DNA of 64,000 nucleotides from Fervidicola ferrireducens. Its GTDB lineage: Bacteria > Bacillota > Thermosediminibacteria > Thermosediminibacterales > Thermosediminibacteraceae. Under the pieces are notes generated by a model, which was given only the letters and a program-made list of their open reading frames with translations, was not told the DNA's origin and searched no databases. The position numbers and the translations under genes are program-made. Location of the stretch: contig NZ_LOED01000001.1 of assembly GCF_001562425.1 (NCBI RefSeq), forward strand, positions 124,001 to 188,000, written 5' to 3'. Shown here in pieces: positions 41,812-50,098 of this stretch (the first letter of the stretch is position 1; each line of letters opens with the position of its first letter).

Positions 41812-43743
41812 ATGAGCCAAAACACCAATCTTAATTCGGATGCTGAAAAAATTGCCGAGGAAATTCTCCGAAAGGTCGACGCCGAATCCGACTACAGGAT
41901 CCTGAGCGGATTTGCGGCGAAAGTAATAGCTGCGATAGCCATAACTTTCTCCGTTTTTCAGCTTTACACTGCAGCCTTCGGGGTCCTGGACGCCATGATT
42001 CAAAGGTCCATTCACCTTGCGTTCGCGCTCTGTTTAATCTTTCTCCTGTATCCCACGAGGAAGTCGTGGCCGCGAAACAGCATACATCCCGTCGATTTAG
42101 TTTTAGCCATTCTGGGTGCCTTGGTCCCGCTTTATATACCCGCCTTTTATCAGGAACTGGTTCGCCGGGCGGGCACCGTGACCACCCTCGACTATGTCGT
42201 CGGCCTTATAGGGATTTTGCTGGTGCTGGAAGCCGTAAGGAGGGTGGTCGGACTTCCGATGGTAATAGTCGCCTCGACCTTTATCATATATGCCCTCCTG
42301 GGGCCTAAAATACCCGGACCTTTCGCCCACAGAGGAGTGGACCTGCCCACCCTGGTGCAGCACCAGTTTTTTACGACCGAAGGCCTCTTCGGGATACCGA
42401 TAGGAGTTTCTTCCCAGTTCATCTTCCTATTCATACTCTTCGGGGCGTATCTTGAAAAGACGGGCCTGGGACAGCTTTTCATAGACCTCGCCAATGCTCT
42501 GGCCGGATGGGCTGCAGGAGGACCAGCCAAAGTGGCGGTCATTTCATCCGCTCTGGAGGGCACCGTATCGGGAAGTTCGGTGGCCAATACCGCCGGCTCT
42601 GGAAGTTTTACCATTCCGATGATGAAAAGCCTCGGCTACAGGCCCGAATTTGCGGGGGCCGTAGAGGCTGTGGCTTCCACCGGCGGTCAGCTCATGCCTC
42701 CCATCATGGGGGCGGCAGCCTTTCTGATGGCAGAATTCGTCGGGGTGGAATACCTCCGGATTATCCAGGCAGCGGTAATCCCAGCTCTCCTTTATTATTT
42801 CGGGGTATGGACTCAGGTTCACTTCGAGGCCAAAAAACTGGGGCTAAAGGGCATGAAGCGCGAGGAACTCCCGAAACTCGGCGTCATCATGAAGGAGAGG
42901 GGGCACCTCCTCATACCGCTCATAGCTATCATCTACCTTCTGGTGGAAGGTTTTACCCCGATGAAGGCGGCACTTTACGCCATCGTCCTCGCAATCCTTT
43001 CTTCGATGATGAGGAAAAACACCCGCATAAGCTTTTACGATATAGTAAAAGGCCTGGAGCAGGGAGCCAGAAACGCCCTCGGTGTAGTGGCAGCTACGGC
43101 GTGCGCCGGCATCATAGTCGGAGTCGTCACCCAGACGGGGCTGGGTTTGAAACTCGGCTCAACGCTGGTGGACCTCGCCAACAACAACCTCTTCCTGACG
43201 CTGTTTTTCACCATGATAACGTCCCTCATCCTGGGCATGGGGGTGCCGACCACCGCCAACTACGTCATCACTTCGACCATAGCAGCTCCGGCGCTGGTAA
43301 TGCTTAACGTCCCGGTTCTTGCAGCCCACATGTTCGCTTTTTACTTCGGAATAATCGCAGACGTTACTCCGCCCGTGGCACTGGCGGCTTTTGTCGGCGC
43401 GGGAATCGCAAAAGCAAACCCCTTCAAGACCGGCATCGAAGCCTCGAAGCTGGCAATCGCGGCTTTCCTGGTGCCTTACGTCTTCGTCTACCACCCGGCT
43501 ATGCTGCTCATAAATGTCACGCCTGTTGACATCGTTGAGATCGTCATAACCTCCATCATAGGTATTATAGGGGTCGGTGCAGCGGTATGCGGGTACTTCC
43601 TCACCAATCAATCAATACTGGAGCGTATTATCTTCTTTGTCGGCGGTATTTTAATGGTGACTCCGGGTATCGAAACCGACCTTGTAGGTTTGGGGTTGCT
43701 TATCGTAGGATATTTTATCCAGAAACGGAAGGTAAAGAAATAA
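41812..43743 (+). CDS. TRAP transporter permease, DctQM fusion (TAXI type)
   Basis: This 643-residue membrane protein combines the 4-segment small and the 12-segment large subunits, as usual for the TAXI subfamily. It has many hydrophobic segments. Typical DctM-like stretches are SALEGTVSGSSVANTAGSGSFTIP (about residues 245-268), ASTGGQLMPPIMGAAAFLM (about 289-307), GMGVPTTANYVITSTI and ADVTPPVALAAFVGAGIA (about 508-525). The ATG follows AAAGGAGTGAATTTAA. The operon is SBP, DUF1850, permease. A terminator is close to its end. Confidence 0.94.
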   Translation: MSQNTNLNSDAEKIAEEILRKVDAESDYRILSGFAAKVIAAIAITFSVFQLYTAAFGVLDAMIQRSIHLAFALCLIFLLYPTRKSWPRNSIHPVDLVLAILGALVPLYIPAFYQELVRRAGTVTTLDYVVGLIGILLVLEAVRRVVGLPMVIVASTFIIYALLGPKIPGPFAHRGVDLPTLVQHQFFTTEGLFGIPIGVSSQFIFLFILFGAYLEKTGLGQLFIDLANALAGWAAGGPAKVAVISSALEGTVSGSSVANTAGSGSFTIPMMKSLGYRPEFAGAVEAVASTGGQLMPPIMGAAAFLMAEFVGVEYLRIIQAAVIPALLYYFGVWTQVHFEAKKLGLKGMKREELPKLGVIMKERGHLLIPLIAIIYLLVEGFTPMKAALYAIVLAILSSMMRKNTRISFYDIVKGLEQGARNALGVVAATACAGIIVGVVTQTGLGLKLGSTLVDLANNNLFLTLFFTMITSLILGMGVPTTANYVITSTIAAPALVMLNVPVLAAHMFAFYFGIIADVTPPVALAAFVGAGIAKANPFKTGIEASKLAIAAFLVPYVFVYHPAMLLINVTPVDIVEIVITSIIGIIGVGAAVCGYFLTNQSILERIIFFVGGILMVTPGIETDLVGLGLLIVGYFIQKRKVKK

Positions 43744-43753
43744 ATTCAATTTT

Positions 43754-43786
43754 ACCCCCGAAAATATATGTCGGGGGTGTTCTTTT
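43754..43786 (+). terminator. Terminator of the TRAP operon
   Basis: ACCCCCGA AAATATATG TCGGGGGT forms a hairpin followed by GTTCTTTT. It starts 11 bases after the permease stop. Confidence 0.85.
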
Positions 43787-44651
43787 AAGTCCTGCACAAA
43801 AAGGCTATTCCTTCCAAAAATTTCTTCACGTTGATTTTTCCGCCTTCGGATGTTTTGCCCCTTAAAAAATCCATTTGTTTTTTAACTTCTTTGAACTCAA
43901 AAAGAACCGAGGCGTACCTCAAAAACTGTTCGCCGTCGAAATCTTCCATACCCATGGACGCTATATTGCCCAATGCCTTTGTTATCGCTCTCCTTATCCT
44001 CATTTCGATGGCCTTCAGGTCGGAAGATTTTTTCCTGCCGGTCTTCATGTAATATTCCTGAAGGAAACGGTATATTTCCTGCAGATTTGAAGTTGTCTTT
44101 TTCACCCTGTCGAAGTTTTCTACGAGCACCTTGATGTCCTCGCTCCCGGTCTCGCCGAGAATCCCCAGTTCCGCCAGGAGCAGATCGATCTTCGTCATCT
44201 CCGGTTTATTTATGTCGAACCTTTCCAGCATTCCCAGGCCCGAGACGGTCTCCTTTATCTTCATAAAGGTGGTTTTCAGCTTTATCATTTCCTCCACCTT
44301 TGAAATCACGTTGACGGTTTCGGTGACGTTTATCGGCTTGTGGACGAAAAACTCAATCCCGGCTTCGTAAGCCTTGCTTATCATATCCTGAGCTTCTACC
44401 TGGGAAATCATTATGAAATAGGTTGTAACCCCTTTTTCCCTGGATTCCCGTATCACCTCTATCCCGTCTTTGGAAGGCAGCAAAAGGTCTATCAGCGCGA
44501 TGTCGGGATTCAGGGCGATAATCTTTCTTTCGGCCTCCTCGCCGTCGCCCGCCTCGGCTATCACCTCGCCGAGGCCGTTGTTTTCTATAATTCCAGTCAG
44601 CATCCTCCTTACAGCCCTGTCGTCATCCACCACGATTATTCTAAAATCCAT
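43785..44651 (-). CDS. Response regulator with YcbB/GlnL-type output domain
   Basis: This 288-residue response regulator has an N-terminal receiver with IIVVDDDRAVR (acidic pocket) and the phosphoacceptor Asp in PDIALIDLLLPSKDG (about residues 50-64). The C-terminal output domain has RRAITKALGNIASMGMEDF and EGGKINVKKFLEGIAFL, which match the YcbB domain of the B. subtilis GlnL glutamine regulator. The start at ATG 44651 puts AGGAGG 7 bases upstream; the ATG at 44657 touches it. It follows the histidine kinase gene directly. Regulated targets unknown. Confidence 0.85.
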   Translation of the reverse strand: MDFRIIVVDDDRAVRRMLTGIIENNGLGEVIAEAGDGEEAERKIIALNPDIALIDLLLPSKDGIEVIRESREKGVTTYFIMISQVEAQDMISKAYEAGIEFFVHKPINVTETVNVISKVEEMIKLKTTFMKIKETVSGLGMLERFDINKPEMTKIDLLLAELGILGETGSEDIKVLVENFDRVKKTTSNLQEIYRFLQEYYMKTGRKKSSDLKAIEMRIRRAITKALGNIASMGMEDFDGEQFLRYASVLFEFKEVKKQMDFLRGKTSEGGKINVKKFLEGIAFLCRT

Positions 44652-44653
44652 TC

Positions 44654-45952
44654 TCATTCCTCCTGACCAGCAATCTTCACGAACCTGCCATCTAGGGGGA
44701 TTTCCAGGTCAAACCTGCTCCCCTCACCGACCTTCGATGTCACATAAACCTTTCCGCCCATTTCCTCCACCAGATTTTTTACGTGGGTAAGCCCGAGTCC
44801 GGTGGAAACCGACCCGTCTTCCAGCACCTTCGTGGAAAATCCCGGCTCAAAAATGAAAGGCAGGTCCTTGGAGTGTATACCGCACCCGTTGTCCTCCACC
44901 GATATGACCATCCGGTCAAAATATCGGCGAACCCTTACTTCGATTCTTCCACCTTCTTTGTCCAGAGCTTCCAGAGCGTTGTATATCAAATTGCTGAGTA
45001 TTGAAAAGAAGGCAAAGTAATTCGCTATTATAAAATCTTTCTCCAGGCGGAATTTAAATTCCACCTGTTTTTTTTGCTCTTTCATCCACCTTTCGGTGTT
45101 AGTTTTCAGTAAAGACAAAATGGCGCTGAGTTTCATGCCTTTTTTGTCTTCTTCGGGAAGCAGCTGGGAAAAACCCCGGCTAATCCTGAGGTAGTCCTTT
45201 TTTATTTCGTGAATTTCCCTTGCGAGATTCAAGGCCTTTTTCCTGAGTTCCCCCGCTTCCTTTTCGTCAAGAGGCCCCTGCAGTTTGCTGTATATGTCGT
45301 AGCTTTGCTTCATGGCATCTTCCAGGTCTTTAGTCGATTTTTTGAGGAAAATCAGCTCTGTTTTGAGCTCCGATATGAGCTCCAGAAGTTCTGCGTACCG
45401 CTTTTCGTGCTCTTCCTTTATTATGAGAAGTTTATATCTTTCCATCATCAAGTAAAGCGAAAAGGTGACCATGCTTCGAAACAGGCCCACCGCCACAACC
45501 GGTGTAAAAATCTCCTGGAAGTATTCGAAATTCAACTCGCGTCTCACGAAAAGTTCGACGAAATTAGCGGATATGTCCGAAAGGGCCATGACAGCTATGA
45601 AATTTACCGGAGAGCCGGGGAGCTTTTTTATATTGCCCAGTCTCAAAAAAACACCGTAGGCGAGATAATAGAAAAAGGCCGGATAATGAAGGCTTACAGC
45701 TTTTGAAAAATCATACCTGCCGATGGCACTCCACAAAAATACCCTGAAAAGGAAAACCACCACTCCCGAAAATGGTATCAACACTATTTCCGGGATTTCT
45801 TTAAAATAGAGCATCAGAAACGATATAGCTATAACGCCTGCAGTGAACCTGAAAGCCGTGCCGAAAGGATAAAAGTAGACCTCACCTATTAAAGCCGTAA
45901 AAAGTGCCACAAATAACATTTCTTTGAGGTAAAACCTTTTCAAAATCAACAT
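44654..45952 (-). CDS. Sensor histidine kinase (YcbA/GlnK-like)
   Basis: This 432-residue membrane sensor has about five N-terminal hydrophobic segments (residues 1-165), a coiled helix and a GHKL ATPase. REIHEIKKDYLRISRGFS holds the probable phospho-His. The N-box is NLIYNALEALD (about residues 333-343), and GCGIHSKD and STGLGLTHVKNLVEEMGG form the ATP lid. The ATG at 45952 follows GGGAGGACGG; upstream in-frame codons are not family-like. Its stop lies 2 bases from the regulator's alternative start. The kinase and regulator form one pair, located downstream of the NitT/TauT-type transporter. Confidence 0.87.
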   Translation of the reverse strand: MLILKRFYLKEMLFVALFTALIGEVYFYPFGTAFRFTAGVIAISFLMLYFKEIPEIVLIPFSGVVVFLFRVFLWSAIGRYDFSKAVSLHYPAFFYYLAYGVFLRLGNIKKLPGSPVNFIAVMALSDISANFVELFVRRELNFEYFQEIFTPVVAVGLFRSMVTFSLYLMMERYKLLIIKEEHEKRYAELLELISELKTELIFLKKSTKDLEDAMKQSYDIYSKLQGPLDEKEAGELRKKALNLAREIHEIKKDYLRISRGFSQLLPEEDKKGMKLSAILSLLKTNTERWMKEQKKQVEFKFRLEKDFIIANYFAFFSILSNLIYNALEALDKEGGRIEVRVRRYFDRMVISVEDNGCGIHSKDLPFIFEPGFSTKVLEDGSVSTGLGLTHVKNLVEEMGGKVYVTSKVGEGSRFDLEIPLDGRFVKIAGQEE

Positions 45953-46040
45953 CCGTCCTCCCGAGCAGTGCTTGTCTATAATTAGTATAAAAAATAATAA
46001 AATTTTCCGCAAAACTTTTTTGTTAAACACCGATTTGCCT

Positions 46041-46826
46041 TCATCTCATGTTTCTCGCCTTCATGACTTCTTCCCTCAAAAGTTCCCATATCTCCCGGTA
46101 AAGCTCTATAAAAACGGGGGAAGACTTTATCAAAATTATGTCCCTGGGCCTTTCGATTTTCACTTCCAGCATGGCCTTTACCCTCCCCGGCTGGGCCGTC
46201 ATTACAAGAATTTTGTCCCCCAAAAGGAGCGCCTCGTCGATGCTGTGAGTTATGAATACAGTGGTCTTATAGCTCCCTTCCCATATGCGCAAGAGTTCCT
46301 GCTGCAGAATAAGCTTGTTTTGTTCATCCAGTGCCCCAAAAGGTTCATCCATCAGCAGAATTTCCGGGTCGCTGGCAAAGGCCCTCGCCACATTTATTCT
46401 CTGTTTCATGCCACCGGAAAGTTGATAAGGATAAAGGTCGGCAAATCGCTCAAGTCCCATTTTTTTTAAGTATTCCAGAGCTATCGCGCGCCTTTCCTCC
46501 AAAGGAATCCCCCTGATCCTAAGGCCGTACTCCACATTTTCTACAACTTTCATCCAGGGAAAGATGGAGTCCCCTTGGAACACCACCGCAGTCGGAGGTT
46601 TTCCTGCATTTCTGGCCTTGATATATACCCTGCCGCTCGTCGGTTTTTCCAATCCTGCCAGAATCCTGAGCATGGTGGTCTTCCCGCATCCGCTCGGCCC
46701 CACTACACAGAGAAATTCGCCATCTTCGACCGTGAGATTTACGTTTTCAAGAGCAACTACACTGGTCCTTCCGGTATTGAAAATTTTCGTAAGGTTCTCA
46801 ACCCTTATTTTCTCCGCACCGTCCAA
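46041..46826 (-). CDS. ABC transporter ATP-binding protein, NitT/TauT type (SsuB/TauB-like)
   Basis: This 261-residue ATPase drives uptake by the adjacent permease. Motifs are Walker A CVVGPSGCGKTTMLRIL (about residues 45-61), Q-loop GDSIFPWM, the signature LSGGMKQRINVARAFA (about 143-158), Walker B ILLMDEPFGALDEQNK and H-loop FITHSIDEAL. A TTG at 46826 is favoured, with AAAGGTGGGGTTAAC upstream and no overlap with the permease gene; the open frame upstream of it runs into permease coding. Substrate: nitrate, sulfonate, taurine or pyrimidine precursors are all possible for this family. Confidence 0.9.
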   Translation of the reverse strand: MDGAEKIRVENLTKIFNTGRTSVVALENVNLTVEDGEFLCVVGPSGCGKTTMLRILAGLEKPTSGRVYIKARNAGKPPTAVVFQGDSIFPWMKVVENVEYGLRIRGIPLEERRAIALEYLKKMGLERFADLYPYQLSGGMKQRINVARAFASDPEILLMDEPFGALDEQNKLILQQELLRIWEGSYKTTVFITHSIDEALLLGDKILVMTAQPGRVKAMLEVKIERPRDIILIKSSPVFIELYREIWELLREEVMKARNMR

Positions 46827-46840
46827 GTTAACCCCACCTT

Positions 46841-47677
46841 TCACCGTTTTTTCCACGGAATTACTATTTTTTCCAAAAGGTCCAAAAGGTAGGAAAAGAC
46901 GAACCCCAGGAAGGCAAGGACTATGAGGGCGCAAAACATCCTCTCTATGTCAAACATGTCGTAGGCCCGCCATATCATCCAGCCCACTCCGGCACGGGCG
47001 GCAGAAAGCTCGGCAGCGACAATCAGCAAGAGGGCGGTTCCCATGCCCAATTTTAACCCGGCGAAAATCATCGGAAGGGCACCCGGAAAGGCTACTGTGG
47101 TGTAAAACTGTATTTTGCTGGCCCCAAAGCTTTTGGCCACGTCAATGTATATGGGGTCGATATTTAATACGCCGGCCATAGTGTTTATGAGCACTAAGTA
47201 AAATACACCGATAGCAATCGTGAATATTTTAGAACTTTCTCCCAGGCCGAAAACTATGAGTATTAAAGGCATAATCGCCAGCTTGGGTATGGGAAAGGTG
47301 ACGGCCACCAGGGGCATGAGCAAAGCCCTGACCGGCGGGAAAAGCCCCATGGAAAGGCCCAGGATCACTCCGGGCACGGCACCCGCCACGAACCCTAAAA
47401 CAATTCTCGAAGTGCTTATCAGCGTGTGGTAAAGCAGTTCTCCCGAAGAAACAAGGGGGATTAGCGTTTCAAAAATTCTCGAGGGGCTTGAAAAGAGCCT
47501 GACGTCTATCAGTTTTAAAGCGGCCATAACCTCCCATAGCAAGAGCAAAAATAAGGGGGAAAGGAAGGAGAAAGTTTTCAGGAAAAAAGCCTTTTTCTGC
47601 CTGGAATTATTTTCGGCATCATCGGCTAGATCTTCCATCTTAATTGTCTGATTCAACTTTTCTTGCACCGCATTCAC
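46841..47677 (-). CDS. ABC transporter permease, NitT/TauT type
   Basis: This 278-residue membrane protein has about six segments and is of the BPD_transp_1 family. The EAA-like loop is around VAKSFGASKIQFYTTVAFPGALPMIFAGL (about residues 179-207), and the family FPIPKLAIMPLILIVFGLGE is earlier (about 128-147). A GTG at 47677 is favoured since GAAAGGGGG lies 7 bases upstream. It sits between the binding protein and the ATPase. Confidence 0.9.
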   Translation of the reverse strand: MNAVQEKLNQTIKMEDLADDAENNSRQKKAFFLKTFSFLSPLFLLLLWEVMAALKLIDVRLFSSPSRIFETLIPLVSSGELLYHTLISTSRIVLGFVAGAVPGVILGLSMGLFPPVRALLMPLVAVTFPIPKLAIMPLILIVFGLGESSKIFTIAIGVFYLVLINTMAGVLNIDPIYIDVAKSFGASKIQFYTTVAFPGALPMIFAGLKLGMGTALLLIVAAELSAARAGVGWMIWRAYDMFDIERMFCALIVLAFLGFVFSYLLDLLEKIVIPWKKR

Positions 47678-47736
47678 GTCATTTCCCCCTTTCAGAAAAT
47701 GTAGCACAAAAACCCACTATATCATGTTATTCATAA

Positions 47737-48819
47737 TTATTCATACTTACCGAGGACGCTCAGAGCATAGTCTACGTAACTATTGTCCACCACATCTTCG
47801 GCCTTGAGTTCACCTTTCAAAAGGCCTCTCTTGATGTACCAATCCAGGTCCATCTGAATTCCCTTCATCCTGACGTAGCCGTTCGGGTTGAGCCCTACCG
47901 GAAACATCTTATCGTAAAGCGCCTTATCCTTCACCGAAGAATATTCCGCAAGAATGGATATTATTTCGCCCTTGTTTTTGTTCTTGAAAAATGCGTCATT
48001 GTAGTCCCTCAGGGATTTTATATAGGCAAGCATGAACCTCTTTGCGACTTCGGGGCGTTCTATCATGCTCTTTCCGTATACCAAAAGGGCGGTCTGGGCA
48101 TCCGGGTCATATTCGGAGGGGTCCTTCCACGGATCTCCTATGCCTTCTTCTACCGCCGCTGCTATAAAGGGCTCTATGAGCATTCCGCCATCGATGCTCT
48201 TGTTGCTCATCGCAGCGACTATATCCGGAAACGACCTTATAACCTGAAGATCGACGTCTGCGGTGGTCATGCCGCCTTTGTTGAGCACCCGGTCTAAGGC
48301 AATTTCGTCCAGCGACGCGGTCCCCACAATGGCAAGCTTCCTGCCTTTCAGGTCTTTGTAATCTTTTATTTCGTCCACCAGGTCCTTTCTGATAACCAGC
48401 CTGTAATAGCCCATGCCCGGGACGTTTATGCCCTTGTCGGCCACTATTTTGATGGGTATTCCCCGCAAGATGGCGTTAAACAGGCCAGATGCAGTCACGG
48501 TGCATCCGACATCGAGCTGGCCTGCCCCGAGGGCGTTTATCATGTCCTGACCCGTGTTAAACTGCACCGGCTCGATTTCTATCCCGAGTTCCTTGTAGTA
48601 TCCCTTCGCCATCCCTATGAGCACTCCCGCATCGGACACCACCTGCTTCATTCCCACGGTCACCTTTACCGGGGGTGAAAGGGGCTCTACGCCCGGGAAG
48701 TTGCCGGCCTGGGCTTTACCTTCACCCGAAGGCTCTTGTTTTGCCACCTGCTTTCCGCACCCCGATGCAAAAACCGAAAGAAGCAGCAGAACTACCAGAA
48801 GCATTGCTATTTTTCTCAT
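47737..48819 (-). CDS. ABC transporter substrate-binding lipoprotein, NitT/TauT (SsuA/NMT1-like)
   Basis: This 360-residue lipoprotein has a lipobox (SVFASGC, residues about 15-21) and the NMT1/SsuA fold. Visible are VSDAGVLIGMAKGYYKELGIEIEPVQF (about residues 60-86), GAGQLDVGCTVTASGLFNA (about 95-113), KGRKLAIVGTASLDEIALDR and AMSNKSIDGGMLIEPF. The ATG at 48819 has GGAGGGAGTGGGAAAG upstream; a GTG three codons earlier is too close to that site. It is the first gene of the transporter unit. Ligand unknown. Confidence 0.9.
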   Translation of the reverse strand: MRKIAMLLVVLLLLSVFASGCGKQVAKQEPSGEGKAQAGNFPGVEPLSPPVKVTVGMKQVVSDAGVLIGMAKGYYKELGIEIEPVQFNTGQDMINALGAGQLDVGCTVTASGLFNAILRGIPIKIVADKGINVPGMGYYRLVIRKDLVDEIKDYKDLKGRKLAIVGTASLDEIALDRVLNKGGMTTADVDLQVIRSFPDIVAAMSNKSIDGGMLIEPFIAAAVEEGIGDPWKDPSEYDPDAQTALLVYGKSMIERPEVAKRFMLAYIKSLRDYNDAFFKNKNKGEIISILAEYSSVKDKALYDKMFPVGLNPNGYVRMKGIQMDLDWYIKRGLLKGELKAEDVVDNSYVDYALSVLGKYE

Positions 48820-48898
48820 CTTTCCCACTCCCTCCAGCTAAAAATTCATCTCTTGATATAATATTTTTTAAGACACGTTCTGGTTACACTAAAAATAA

Positions 48899-48931
48899 AA
48901 AAGCCCGGTCTTTCTTAGACTCGGGCTTTTC
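48899..48931 (-). terminator. Terminator of the glycine reductase operon
   Basis: On the - strand AAGCCCGAGTCTAAGAAAGACCGGGCTTTTTTA is a hairpin of AGCCCG/CGGGCT arms plus GTC/GAC with a T-rich tail. It lies about 20-50 bases after the grdD stop. Confidence 0.83.
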
Positions 48932-48949
48932 GTCATATTTTTCAAATGT

Positions 48950-50098
48950 CTACAAATATCCCGCGGCCTTCAATATGTCCACAGCGGATTTCAGGTCTTC
49001 ATGGGCCACCATGATTACCGGCCCCGTGCACCCCATGCCGCTCTCCGCATATATTCCGCTTTTCCATAAAATCCTTACCGCCTCTTCCATCTGAAGCACG
49101 TCTATGCCCGCTATCTCTTCCGTCACAGCTTTTTTAGGGGGCGGCTCAACAATCGTCTTTTCCTCGGGTTTTCCGGTCTTTTCCAGTTCGCCTATGAGTT
49201 CGTGAAATCCTGCCTTCCTCAACTTTTCGAATTCCTCCGATGCTTTCTTGAGGAGATTTCCCCTCACCAATTCTACGGCGTACCGGATGGCCCCTTCCAC
49301 CACCGGCGCTCCGGAGGCCCTAGAAAGGATGAGGATTATCCTTCTATAGTCCTCGCCGATGCCGGGACCGTAGCCCCAACCTAATGCTTCGTAATCGCCG
49401 CCTGTGGTGTAGGCCGAAAGTATTTTTACGAGGATGTTGCCGGTCAGGGTATCCGTCACCATGACGTCGCAGGAGCCAGCGAGGAGGTCGTTACCTCTCA
49501 TTATGCACCCGCCGTCGGCCCTCATGGATCCGGCAAAATTTATTTCGTATCCTTGCTCTGAAAGCTGCTTGAGAAGCCTTTCCACCTGCCGGGAACCGTC
49601 GACGTTGAGTATGCCCACGCTCGGGTTTTCAATCCCCAGGGTTTTTGCAACTATAATTCCGTAAACGGCGTTTTTCATCATCGCCGCTACCCGGTTGGCG
49701 GAGGAGGTCCCCGTGGTTGTTGCAATTAACACGGGCTTACCTCTTGCAGGCGTCACCACCCTGCCCACGGTTGATACGCCTACCGGGAAGCTGTAATGCA
49801 TGGTGACCGCGGCGTCCAGTTCCCCGCCGTCCAGCATCTTTTCCATAATCCGGTGGGCTTCCTCCAGCGTGCCGGCTTTTACACATTGAATCCCCCGGCC
49901 TTCTACTTCCTCGCCAGCACCGATAAGCACTATCTCTACCCCATCGAGGCTCTTTGCCGCTTCCTTTGCCGCACCTATCAGCATCCCGGGGGGATGCTCG
50001 CTGCCGTGGACGGTCAATCCCACCTTAACTTTTTTTGCACTGCGGCCTTCCAGTGCATCGGCGAGCATATTGAAAAGTTCGGACTTATCTAGGGGCAC
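48950..50098 (-). CDS. grdD: Glycine reductase complex component C, alpha subunit (GrdD)
   Basis: This 382-residue subunit belongs to protein C of the glycine/sarcosine/betaine reductase, which converts the carboxymethyl-selenoether on GrdA to acetyl phosphate. It is FabH/PlsX-like. Visible features are VGLTVHGSEHPPGMLIGAAKEA (about residues 26-47), ATTTGTSSANRVAAMMKNA (about 125-143), NVDGSRQVERLLKQL and ADGGCIMRGNDLLAGSCDVMVTD. The ATG overlaps the end of grdC by 14 bases. Last gene of the operon. Confidence 0.95.
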   Translation of the reverse strand: MPLDKSELFNMLADALEGRSAKKVKVGLTVHGSEHPPGMLIGAAKEAAKSLDGVEIVLIGAGEEVEGRGIQCVKAGTLEEAHRIMEKMLDGGELDAAVTMHYSFPVGVSTVGRVVTPARGKPVLIATTTGTSSANRVAAMMKNAVYGIIVAKTLGIENPSVGILNVDGSRQVERLLKQLSEQGYEINFAGSMRADGGCIMRGNDLLAGSCDVMVTDTLTGNILVKILSAYTTGGDYEALGWGYGPGIGEDYRRIILILSRASGAPVVEGAIRYAVELVRGNLLKKASEEFEKLRKAGFHELIGELEKTGKPEEKTIVEPPPKKAVTEEIAGIDVLQMEEAVRILWKSGIYAESGMGCTGPVIMVAHEDLKSAVDILKAAGYL

